Shown one piece after another: positions 1 to 6,462 of a stretch of DNA of 7,981 bases. This DNA comes from Paramuribaculum sp. (GTDB taxonomy: Bacteria; Bacteroidota; Bacteroidia; Bacteroidales; Muribaculaceae), in NCBI GenBank assembly GCA_029051965.1, contig JAIDJZ010000309.1:1-7981 (forward strand), given 5' to 3'. Position 1 is the first letter of the stretch. Each line of letters begins with the position of its first letter. Under the pieces are notes generated by a model. It was not told where the DNA came from. It did no database searches and saw only the letters and a list, made by a program, of their open reading frames with translations. The position numbers and the translations under genes were made by a program.

Positions 1-1
1 C

Positions 2-376
2 TTCGGTTATCCCGAAAGGCTGGAGAAGCTAAACCGAATGGTTCATTCATCTGTGAAGCAGGATCTGCTCTCATGGAACAAATGCCTTGATCTTGCTTTT
101 GTAGAGACTGCAATTCTATACACGAGCGGATTCGATGCTGTTGTAGATGCGGTTTGGGAAGTTGTCGCTCCGACTGAGATTAGAATTCAGCGTGTGAGCC
201 ATCGTAATCCAGCGCTGACGCGCGAGGAGATCTGCAAGCGAATTGATGCGCAAAAGACAGAATCTGCATCAGAGCGCCATGCCAATTCTTTCAGTATTGT
301 CAATGACGGGCAGAGTCCTCTTCTGCCTCAGGTCGAGAAGCTTATCGAGTATGTCGCGATTACGGTCAGAAAATGA
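2..376 (+). CDS. coaE: Dephospho-CoA kinase, C-terminal part (5' truncated by window edge)
   Basis: CoaE phosphorylates the 3'-hydroxyl of dephospho-CoA with ATP, the last step of coenzyme A synthesis, in the cytosol. The frame is open to the left edge, so the ATG at 38 is probably internal: residues encoded before it (FGYPERLEKLNR) fit the family segment just before the conserved 'L..iVHP.V' region, seen here as MVHSSVKQDLLSW. Then come AFVETAILYTSGFD, matching the CoaE 'P.L.E.g' substrate-site region, a strand ending in a VVAP turn, the arginine-containing stretch IRIQRVSHRNPALTREEI (lid region and following helix), the RIDAQ motif, and a C-terminal FSIVNDG segment equivalent to the family's 'D.vIdN.g'. 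About 124 residues are visible. CoaE is usually about 200 residues, so roughly 80, including the P-loop, lie outside. The stop TGA overlaps the next gene's start (ATGA), suggesting translational coupling. Assignment is by motif recognition, not by search. Confidence 0.88.
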   Translation, partial: FGYPERLEKLNRMVHSSVKQDLLSWNKCLDLAFVETAILYTSGFDAVVDAVWEVVAPTEIRIQRVSHRNPALTREEICKRIDAQKTESASERHANSFSIVNDGQSPLLPQVEKLIEYVAITVRK

Positions 377-1026
377 GTATAAGGCATTTGATTTTTGATT
401 TTGATGGGACGCTGTATGACACGGCGCAGTCAATCGTGACAGTGATGAGGCTGACCGTTGAGCATCTCCGTCTGCCGGCAAAAACGGATCAGCAGCTACG
501 TTCTGTCATAGGTCTTCGCCTTGAAGAGGTTGGAGGAGTCCTGTTCCCCGAGAAGGCTGAAAAGTCGATTGAATTCGCTGCTGTCTATCGTGAGATATAT
601 AAAACGCGGCCGAAAGTGCATCTCTCACATCCGTTTCCGGGAGTGATCGCGACGCTGTGTGAGCTGCAGAAGGCGGGATGCGATATGGCTATTGCTTCAA
701 GCCGAAGCCGTCGGTCGCTTCTCGAGTTTATGGATGATCCTCTGTTCGGACCGTTTTTTAGGCTCGCTGTCGGCGGTGATGACGTTCGGTCGGGAAAGCC
801 TGCTCCGGATGCGATTGAGCTTATATGCTCACGATTGAGATGGGATCCGGAGGAGACTCTGATGATCGGGGATGCCAGATTTGACTTGATGATGGGTAAG
901 AATGCCGGTGTCCGTACTTGTGGCGTGACTTATGGCAATGGAACAACCGCTGAGATAACAGGCGAGAGCCCGGACTATATTATTGATGAATTCCGCGAAT
1001 TGCTGCCGATTGTATTGAGCAGCTGA
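373..1026 (+). CDS. HAD-superfamily phosphatase (phosphoglycolate phosphatase-like)
   Basis: This 217-residue protein carries all four HAD motifs. Motif I is DFDGTLYDT, with the predicted nucleophile D9 and acid/base D11. Motif II is around S109 in AIASSR, motif III is K142 in GKPAPD, and motif IV is GDARFD with D167 and D171 for magnesium. Residues 15 to about 85 form a helical C1-type cap, as in phosphoglycolate phosphatase, beta-phosphoglucomutase and PpaX-like pyrophosphatases. There is no signal peptide, so it should act in the cytosol on a small phosphorylated metabolite. The substrate cannot be read from the sequence. The ATG overlaps the coaE stop by four bases and has no clear Shine-Dalgarno, so translation is probably coupled to coaE. 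Transcription should end at the hairpin at 1041-1108. The family is very sure; the exact activity is unknown. Confidence 0.9.
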   Translation: MSIRHLIFDFDGTLYDTAQSIVTVMRLTVEHLRLPAKTDQQLRSVIGLRLEEVGGVLFPEKAEKSIEFAAVYREIYKTRPKVHLSHPFPGVIATLCELQKAGCDMAIASSRSRRSLLEFMDDPLFGPFFRLAVGGDDVRSGKPAPDAIELICSRLRWDPEETLMIGDARFDLMMGKNAGVRTCGVTYGNGTTAEITGESPDYIIDEFRELLPIVLSS

Positions 1027-1040
1027 ACTGATTCAATTGA

Positions 1041-1108
1041 AGATTAATCCAGACAGAAAAAAGCTGAATCGATTTGGCGATTCAGCTTTTTTCTGTCTGG
1101 ATTAATCT
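1041..1108. terminator. Bidirectional intrinsic terminator, perfect 31-bp inverted repeat
   Basis: The arms at 1041-1071 and 1078-1108 are exact reverse complements over 31 bases, with a 6-nt loop (ATTTGG). The core is GCTGAATCG paired with CGATTCAGC, flanked by six A on the left and six T on the right, so either strand would make a GC-containing hairpin followed by a U run. It lies between convergent genes (HAD phosphatase on plus, ftsH on minus) and so can stop both transcripts. The outer 16 bp pair perfectly as well, and the right arm contains the ftsH stop codon (1102-1104), the preceding GAT codon and one base of the codon before that. Confidence 0.9.
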
Positions 1109-3165
1109 GTCGGATTCTTTTCCGTCTCCGATATTTCGTCGGGAAGCGGCGGGGGCGTTTCTTCGCCATCGTCGGATTTAGTTTCTGAAGGAGTTTCTGT
1201 CGTCCCATTCTCGGATGAAACGGATTCTGGGATCTGTCGCGGCGATTCGCCGGCAGCGAGGATCTCCTCGGTTCTCGATGTCCAGGGGCGTTTGCCGAAT
1301 ATTTCTTCGACATCTTCAGTAAAGATAACCTCTCTTGAGATCAAGACTTCTGAGAGCTTGTTGTGTCCAGCCGCGTGTTCGCTGAGAATTGCTTTCGCAC
1401 GCTCATACTGTTCGTTGATGATGCGTGAGACTTCTTCATCGATCATTCGGGCGCGCTCGTCGCTGTATGGTTTAGAGAAACCGTAGTCCTGTCCGCTCGA
1501 ATCGTAGTAGCAGAGGTTAGGCAGTTTGTCGCTCATGCCATAGTAGACGACCATAGCATAGGCCTGTTTCGTCACTCTCTCAAGGTCATTGGCCGCACCT
1601 GTTGAAATTCTTCCCATGAAGAGTTCTTCAGCGGCTCGTCCGCCAAGAGTAGCGCACATTTCGTCGAGTATTGCCTGAGTCGGCGTGATCTGACGTTCTT
1701 CGGGGAGATACCAAGCCGCGCCGAGGGCTTTTCCGCGGGGGACAATCGTTACTTTGATAAGAGGGTTGGCAAACCGCAGATGCCATGATACGGTGGCATG
1801 GCCGGCTTCATGTATGGCAATGGAGCGTTTTTCCTCGTCAGTGGTGATTTTTGAACGTTTTTCAAGCCCTCCGACAATGCGGTCTACGGCGTCGATGAAG
1901 TCCTGACGTGTGACGGTCTTGTGGTCATGGCGAGCAGCGATAAGCGCCGCTTCATTACAAACGTTGGCAATCTCAGCACCAGAGAATCCGGGTGTCTGAC
2001 GCGCGAGAAGATCCACATCTACCGATGTGTCTTTCTTGATTTTGCGCAGGTGTACGTTGAAGATAGCCACACGGTCATTCAGATCAGGGAGATCCACATA
2101 GATCTGACGGTCAAAGCGGCCTGCTCGCAGAAGTGCTTTGTCGAGGATGTCGGCGCGGTTTGTCGCCGCAAGGATGATTACACCGGAATTGGAGCCGAAG
2201 CCGTCCATTTCGGTAAGCAGCTGATTGAGGGTATTTTCGCGTTCGTCATTCGAGCCCATGTTCGGATTGCGTCCGCGGGCACGGCCAACGGCGTCGATTT
2301 CGTCGATGAAGACGATGCACGGAGCTTTTTCCTTGGCCTGACGGAACAGGTCGCGGACGCGCGATGCACCCACGCCGACAAACATTTCAACGAAGTCGCT
2401 ACCCGAAAGAGAGAAAAACGGCACGTTGGCTTCGCCGGCAACAGCTTTCGCAAGAAGGGTCTTACCGGTTCCCGGAGGGCCCACGAGAAGTGCGCCCTTA
2501 GGAATCTTTCCGCCCAGATCTGTGTAGCGCTGTGGATTCTTGAGGAATTCGACGATTTCTTCAATTTCTGTTTTGGCTTCGGAGAGCCCAGCTACATCCT
2601 TGAAGGTGACTTTATCATCGTTGTCCTTGTCGAAGATTCTTGCTTTCGATTTGCCGACACTGAAGACTCCGCCGCCGGCACCGTCGCCACGTCCGGACAT
2701 GCGACGCATCATCCAGATCCAGAAACCAATCAGCAGAAGGAACGGGCCGAATGACCAGAAATAGTTTGAAAAATCGCTTGAATTGTCATAGCTTACGCTT
2801 CCTTTGAACTTCCCTGAGGCTTTCCAAGCTTCGATGTCTCTTTCGATTTTATCCAGAGGGCCAATTTGAACAATCACCTGCGCCGGCAGTGATTTCTCTT
2901 TTTCGTAGTTAGGGAATACTTTGACAGCTTCGGCTTCGGTCAGAATGCCTTCTGCAGTATGCTTGCTTCCGTTTATGACGATTTTTTTCAATCCGCCATC
3001 AGTTGCTATCTGTTCGAATTGTGTATAGTCTTCGAGTTTTTTCTTATAGGGATCTTCGTCAAGCCAGAGAATCCCTAACAGTATTATAGAGATGATGGCA
3101 TACATCCAGAAGATGCTGAACCGGAATGCAGGCTTTTTGGGTTTGGGGAGATTGTTTAATGCCAT
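1102..3165 (-). CDS. ftsH: ATP-dependent zinc metalloprotease FtsH
   Basis: FtsH is a hexameric inner-membrane AAA+ protease that extracts and degrades misfolded or regulatory membrane and cytosolic proteins. In this 687-residue protein a first membrane segment lies at about 16-35, followed by a non-cytosolic domain at about 36-134 and a second membrane segment at about 135-153. The AAA module has Walker A GPPGTGKT (229-236), the pore motif MFVG (261-264), Walker B IVFIDEID (284-291) and the second region of homology with arginine fingers R350 and R353. The M41 protease domain has HEAGH (452-456) and a third zinc ligand at D527 in [10 protein letters not shown]. Everything needed for activity is present. 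The last 50 or so residues are a Ser/Thr/Glu/Pro-rich tail with PPPLP, probably disordered. The ATG at 3165 follows rsfS by 62 nt, so the two are probably co-transcribed. The 3' end runs into the shared terminator hairpin. Confidence 0.98.
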   Translation of the reverse strand: MALNNLPKPKKPAFRFSIFWMYAIISIILLGILWLDEDPYKKKLEDYTQFEQIATDGGLKKIVINGSKHTAEGILTEAEAVKVFPNYEKEKSLPAQVIVQIGPLDKIERDIEAWKASGKFKGSVSYDNSSDFSNYFWSFGPFLLLIGFWIWMMRRMSGRGDGAGGGVFSVGKSKARIFDKDNDDKVTFKDVAGLSEAKTEIEEIVEFLKNPQRYTDLGGKIPKGALLVGPPGTGKTLLAKAVAGEANVPFFSLSGSDFVEMFVGVGASRVRDLFRQAKEKAPCIVFIDEIDAVGRARGRNPNMGSNDERENTLNQLLTEMDGFGSNSGVIILAATNRADILDKALLRAGRFDRQIYVDLPDLNDRVAIFNVHLRKIKKDTSVDVDLLARQTPGFSGAEIANVCNEAALIAARHDHKTVTRQDFIDAVDRIVGGLEKRSKITTDEEKRSIAIHEAGHATVSWHLRFANPLIKVTIVPRGKALGAAWYLPEERQITPTQAILDEMCATLGGRAAEELFMGRISTGAANDLERVTKQAYAMVVYYGMSDKLPNLCYYDSSGQDYGFSKPYSDERARMIDEEVSRIINEQYERAKAILSEHAAGHNKLSEVLISREVIFTEDVEEIFGKRPWTSRTEEILAAGESPRQIPESVSSENGTTETPSETKSDDGEETPPPLPDEISETEKNPTD

Positions 3166-3227
3166 TTTATTATTGAGTGGGGCAAAATAATGACGAATTG
3201 ATTATTGTGGGATGTTGGGCAACCGTA

Positions 3228-3602
3228 TCAGTCGAGATCGGGGATCTCAGTGATCCTGGCGTCGCTCCAGAGCTCCTCGAGGTTATAACGTTCGCGTTCC
3301 TGCGGTAGAAAGACATGGACGAGGGTGTCGCCATAGTCGATCACGATCCATTGGGAATTCTGATAGCCGTCGTAGTTGTAAGGCTTGATGCGGGCGTTTT
3401 CAAGCAAATAGTCCCGCACGCTGTCGGCAATAGCCGAAACCTGCATGGTGCTTGTGCCTTCGCAGATAATGAAGTTTGAAACTCCTGACGATTCGATGTC
3501 GGACAGATCGACAAGTGTTATCTTGCGGCCTTTGCGTTCCTGAATGCCTTCAATGACAAGGCGGGTCACGTCAGATGGTGTGATAGCTGATGAATTGTTC
3601 AT
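3228..3602 (-). CDS. rsfS: Ribosomal silencing factor RsfS (Iojap/DUF143 family)
   Basis: RsfS binds ribosomal protein uL14 on the 50S subunit and blocks joining with 30S, lowering translation in starvation or stationary phase. It is a cytosolic protein. The 124 residues cover the whole family fold: an N-terminal helix, then KITLVDLSDIESSGVSNFII (family 'd...l.Dy.vI.tg.S..h'), a central helix QVSAIADSVRDYL, then W85 and DYGDTLVHVF (89-98), and the C-terminal RYNLEELWSDA (105-115) typical of the family ('YyLE.LW.da'). Length is normal, about 105-130 for the family. The ATG at 3602 is preceded by an AT-rich leader with a candidate -7 box, so it is probably the first gene of an rsfS-ftsH unit. 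The two products suggest a shared stress or growth-control setting, but that is inference from proximity. Confidence 0.95.
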   Translation of the reverse strand: MNNSSAITPSDVTRLVIEGIQERKGRKITLVDLSDIESSGVSNFIICEGTSTMQVSAIADSVRDYLLENARIKPYNYDGYQNSQWIVIDYGDTLVHVFLPQERERYNLEELWSDARITEIPDLD

Positions 3603-3626
3603 TTATATGATTAGGATTTCAAATAA

Positions 3627-3634
3627 CAAATTTA
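3627..3634 (-). promoter_or_regulatory. Candidate -7 element for rsfS-ftsH
   Basis: On the minus strand this reads TAAATTTG, an exact match to the Bacteroidota -7 consensus TAnnTTTG. It lies 24 bases before the rsfS ATG, which would give a short leader of about 15-20 nt. No good TTTG is found at the expected 19-21 nt upstream; the nearest TTTG is about 32 nt away. The region is very AT-rich, so a chance match is possible. Confidence 0.4.
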
Positions 3635-3700
3635 GTAAAAGAAACTGTTCTTTACTATAAAAGAAACAAATTTCGTGCCAAAAAGATTAATTTTCACTGA

Positions 3701-4963
3701 TTATTCAAAGCGCAGCGATTTCACGGGAGAAAGTGAGGATATCAGACACGACGGAACTATGAGAATCAGGGTTGAGACGATGACAACACATACATTGAGG
3801 ATTATGACAGGCCAGACTGTCAGATCCATCGGAACAAAATCCAGATAGTATGCGTCGGGGTCCAGCGGCAGGGTGTGGTAGCGGTTCTGCAGAAGTATGA
3901 TGCCGATTCCGAGAATATTCCCTATCAGGAGGCCTCGCAGAACAAGTCGCTGTATCATGAAGATGAAAATTGCCCGGATCTGTCGGTTGGTAGCACCGAG
4001 GGCTTTGAAGAGTCCGATCATCCTTACGCGTTCCAGTACAATGATGAACAGACTTGAAACCAGTGTGAATCCTGCGACGCAGGCCATCAGGATAATAATG
4101 ACCATGACGTTGGTGTCGAGAAGATTCAGCCAGTTGATATATGTCGCACACTGCTGAAGCATGTTGTCGATGCGATAGATCCCTTCAGATTGTCCTTCAT
4201 TGGCATACATCTGTCTGAGACGGTTCTGCAGAAGATTCTCGTAGAGCGATGCGGAAAGCTCAGGAATCCGGTCGGTTTCAATGCCCCGGACCTCTACGGC
4301 GGTGCCTGAAATAGAGTCGAGAGCAAAGACATCCTGCAGGACGCCGATCGGGACAAACGCCATGAGCCTGTCGAAATCTTCAAAATGGGTGTCATAGATG
4401 CCGCCGACCTTCAGTTTGCGCGAACGGAGAGTGTTGCCGTCAAAAAAATGGGTGAGCAGGCTTTCTCCGCAATCTATTCCGAGAGCCTGTGCGGTTGATT
4501 TGGAAATGACAACGACCCGGGTTGTGTCGGCTTGCTGTACAGGAGTAGTGCCTGCGATCAGGTGTTCTGCTGCAAACTGCCAGTCGGCCTTCTGCAGCCC
4601 GTGAAGGACCACGCCCTGGAAAGCACTGTCTGTCTTGAAAACAGCCGGCTGGTTTATTGTCAGTCTTATATCCGCATCCGGAATGGTCTTCCGGATAGAT
4701 TCTTCGAGGTCGGATGTCAGTCGGAGGGGAAAAAGCTGGTTCTCATCTGCGGAGGGAAGAGGCGGCAGAACAGATATTTGCGGATTGAATCCGGAGAGCG
4801 TGTCAATTATCTGATTCTTGAACCCTCTGACAACAGAAACTGAGAGCAACATTATTATGAACGAGACCGCAATTCCCGCCACAGCGATTGTAACGCCGGC
4901 TGAAGAGGTTTTGGTCTCGTTTTTAAAACTAAGTCTCCGTCCAATAAAAGTTGGCAGGCTCAT
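3701..4963 (-). CDS. FtsX/LolC-E family ABC transporter permease
   Basis: This 420-residue membrane protein has the FtsX/MacB-type permease layout. There is a cytoplasmic N-terminus with FIGRRLSFKN ('fia.Rl...k'), a first membrane helix at about 23-46, and a large periplasmic domain at about 47-280 (MacB_PCD-like). Three more helices follow at about 284-309, 338-359 and 383-409. Between helices 2 and 3 lies the conserved ERVRMIGLFKALGATNRQIR (311-330), the coupling helix that contacts the ATPase. The end is SPVKSLRFE. The start and overall shape most resemble LolC/LolE, which extract lipoproteins from the inner membrane for sorting to the outer membrane; other FtsX-like roles are possible, so no symbol is given. 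No ATP-binding partner (LolD type) is nearby. The ATG is 11 nt after the aminotransferase stop, with no visible Shine-Dalgarno, and expression most likely depends on the promoter at 6245-6275. Confidence 0.9.
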   Translation of the reverse strand: MSLPTFIGRRLSFKNETKTSSAGVTIAVAGIAVSFIIMLLSVSVVRGFKNQIIDTLSGFNPQISVLPPLPSADENQLFPLRLTSDLEESIRKTIPDADIRLTINQPAVFKTDSAFQGVVLHGLQKADWQFAAEHLIAGTTPVQQADTTRVVVISKSTAQALGIDCGESLLTHFFDGNTLRSRKLKVGGIYDTHFEDFDRLMAFVPIGVLQDVFALDSISGTAVEVRGIETDRIPELSASLYENLLQNRLRQMYANEGQSEGIYRIDNMLQQCATYINWLNLLDTNVMVIIILMACVAGFTLVSSLFIIVLERVRMIGLFKALGATNRQIRAIFIFMIQRLVLRGLLIGNILGIGIILLQNRYHTLPLDPDAYYLDFVPMDLTVWPVIILNVCVVIVSTLILIVPSCLISSLSPVKSLRFE

Positions 4964-4974
4964 TGGCTCGTATG

Positions 4975-6177
4975 CTATTCTGTTGTGCGGCCCGGATAGG
5001 CTTTAAGCGCAGCTGCCAACACTTTCAGCGCGCGGGCAAGATCCTCGCGTTTCAGCACGTATGCCATTCGAACTTCGTTGCGTCCCATACCCGGAGTCAT
5101 ATAGAATCCGGATGCCGGAGCCATGAATACTGTCGCGCCTTCATATTCGAATTCGCGCAGACACCATTCGCAGAAGCGATCAGCGTCATCGACCGGCAGG
5201 CTCACTACTGTATAGAATGCGCCCATCGGGATCGGAGAATAACATCCAGGAATGCGGTTGAGTCCGTCGATAAGGTATTTTCTGCGCTCCACATATTCGT
5301 TATAGGTCATGAGCATATACTCTGACGATGCGTCAATGGATGCTTCGGCAACGATCTGGCCCAACAGGGGCGGACTGAGGCGTGCCTGACAGAATTTCAT
5401 GACGTTCTTTTTCAGTTCGGCGTTTTTGGTGATTAGTGCGCCGATTCTTATACCGCATTCGCTATAACGTTTCGAAACTGAGTCGATCAGTACAACCTGA
5501 TCTTCGATCCCGGGAAGGTGGAATGCGGAAATGTATGGAGCACCTGTGTAGGTGAATTCGCGGTAGACCTCGTCGGAGAATAGGAACAGATCGTATTTTC
5601 TGACAATGTCACGAATCTGGTTCATCTCCTTCTGGGTGTAGAGGTAGCCGGTCGGGTTGTTCGGGTTGCATATCAGGATGCCCTTGGTCCTTGGGGTGAT
5701 CAGTTTTTCAAAATCCGCGACAGGAGGCAGGGCAAAACCCTGATCGATCGTAGAGGGTACTGTGACGATTTTTGCTCCAGCCGAGATGGCGAAGGCCATG
5801 TAGTTGGCGTAAGCGGGCTCGGGAACAATAATTTCGTCTCCGGGGTCGAGACATGCCATAAATGCAAAGAGCACAGCTTCGCTGCCGCCTGTTGTCACGA
5901 TGATGTCATCTGCCGTGACATCAATGTTGAACCGATGGTAGTAGTCCGCGAGCTTGTTGCGGAGCGAAAGAAGACCCTCCGACGGACTGTACTCAAGGAT
6001 TTTCCGGTCGATTTTCTTTAATGCGTCGAGGCCTTCCTGCGGAGTCGGCAGGTCGGGTTGTCCGATGTTCAGGCGGATAACCTCAACGCCGCGCTGTTCA
6101 GCTTCGCGGGCCAGAGGCACGAGTTTTCTAATCGGTGATGCGGGCATTATCTGTCCGCGCTCTGATATGGTAGGCAT
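4975..6177 (-). CDS. PLP-dependent class I/II aminotransferase (AspC-like)
   Basis: This is a 400-residue fold-type I aminotransferase, cytosolic, moving an amino group between an amino acid and a 2-oxo acid using pyridoxal 5'-phosphate. Visible landmarks are the N-terminal substrate segment LNIGQPD (36-42), the phosphate-binding GGSEA (97-101), Y124 in PAYANY, NPNNPTG (171-177) with N174, the ring-nitrogen aspartate D202 in SDEVY, the Schiff-base lysine K236 in SVSKRYSECGIRIG, and the carboxylate-binding arginine R370 in NEVRMAY. All key residues are present. The sequence resembles subgroup I-gamma aspartate/alanine-type enzymes, where substrate cannot be told from motifs, so no symbol is offered. 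The ATG at 6177 is preceded by a strong Bacteroidota promoter and a leader of about 60 nt. It is the first gene of a two-gene unit with the downstream permease; no functional link between the two is evident. Confidence 0.94.
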   Translation of the reverse strand: MPTISERGQIMPASPIRKLVPLAREAEQRGVEVIRLNIGQPDLPTPQEGLDALKKIDRKILEYSPSEGLLSLRNKLADYYHRFNIDVTADDIIVTTGGSEAVLFAFMACLDPGDEIIVPEPAYANYMAFAISAGAKIVTVPSTIDQGFALPPVADFEKLITPRTKGILICNPNNPTGYLYTQKEMNQIRDIVRKYDLFLFSDEVYREFTYTGAPYISAFHLPGIEDQVVLIDSVSKRYSECGIRIGALITKNAELKKNVMKFCQARLSPPLLGQIVAEASIDASSEYMLMTYNEYVERRKYLIDGLNRIPGCYSPIPMGAFYTVVSLPVDDADRFCEWCLREFEYEGATVFMAPASGFYMTPGMGRNEVRMAYVLKREDLARALKVLAAALKAYPGRTTE

Positions 6178-6244
6178 TGTATTTTTCAGATAGAGGATAA
6201 ATACTTATGTGACGCAACGGTTCAAAATCGTGCGGTTCGCTATG

Positions 6245-6275
6245 CAAAGATAGCGATAAATAGGAAAGCAGCAAA
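6245..6275 (-). promoter_or_regulatory. Bacteroidota-type promoter for aminotransferase-permease unit
   Basis: On the minus strand the -7 element is TATCTTTG (6245-6252), an exact fit to TAnnTTTG. The -33 element is TTTG (6272-6275), exactly 19 nt upstream, which is the usual spacing for the primary sigma factor of this phylum. The start of transcription would fall near 6239, about 60 nt before the aminotransferase ATG. The -33 box is embedded in a 12-bp perfect palindrome. Confidence 0.8.
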
Positions 6276-6282
6276 ATTTTGC
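6271..6282. promoter_or_regulatory. 12-bp palindrome over the -33 element, possible operator
   Basis: GCAAAATTTTGC is a perfect palindrome and contains the -33 TTTG of the aminotransferase promoter. A dimeric regulator could bind it and block the polymerase. It may equally be chance in an AT-rich promoter, and no regulator gene is nearby, so the operator role is only a suggestion. Confidence 0.25.
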
Positions 6283-6406
6283 TAACCATAATAAGGTATT
6301 GCCGGCAGTGCTGTCAAGAGAGCCGCTGACCATCCTTTTGAAATCCGAACGCTGTATCTTCGATATTGTTCGCTCTGCTGTCGGGCTGATGATGTGCTGA
6401 ATGTAA

Positions 6407-6438
6407 GACAGGCCGACGAGTCTTTTCGCCGGCCTGTC
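6407..6438 (-). terminator. Hairpin after valS, probable terminator
   Basis: GACAGGCCG (6407-6415) and CGGCCTGTC (6430-6438) pair perfectly over 9 bp around a 14-nt loop, with three more possible inner pairs (CGA with TCG). It starts about 25 nt downstream of the valS stop on the minus strand. The following sequence (TTACATT) has only a weak U tract, which makes it a moderate rather than textbook intrinsic terminator. Between this hairpin and the promoter at 6245-6275, the roughly 125 bases hold no gene or motif that I can support. Confidence 0.65.
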
Positions 6439-6462
6439 AGAAGGTTCTAAAAATCCCAGTGA

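Noticed and set aside
38..376. Treating the ATG at 38 as the start of a short independent protein
   Set aside because: The frame is open to the left edge and the residues before position 38 continue the CoaE pattern, so this is a truncated coaE.
1921..2754. A 277-codon plus-strand open frame opposite ftsH
   Set aside because: It lies wholly within the strongly conserved AAA and second-membrane coding part of ftsH on the other strand; its product is a low-complexity F/V/D/E-rich shadow with no recognisable domain.
3183..3190. TTATTTTG on the minus strand as a -7 box for a separate ftsH promoter
   Set aside because: It has one mismatch to TAnnTTTG and no TTTG at the right spacing upstream; co-transcription from rsfS is the simpler reading.
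3635..3653. Small AT-rich hairpin (GTAAAAGAA with TTCTTTAC) after the permease, as a terminator
   Set aside because: The stem is weak, has a bulge and contains almost no GC pairs, and it sits just upstream of the candidate rsfS -7 box; not convincing.
6205..6333. A 42-codon minus-strand open frame between valS and the aminotransferase
   Set aside because: It runs across both elements of the strong promoter at 6245-6275, ends in the leader of the next gene, and has no recognisable motif.
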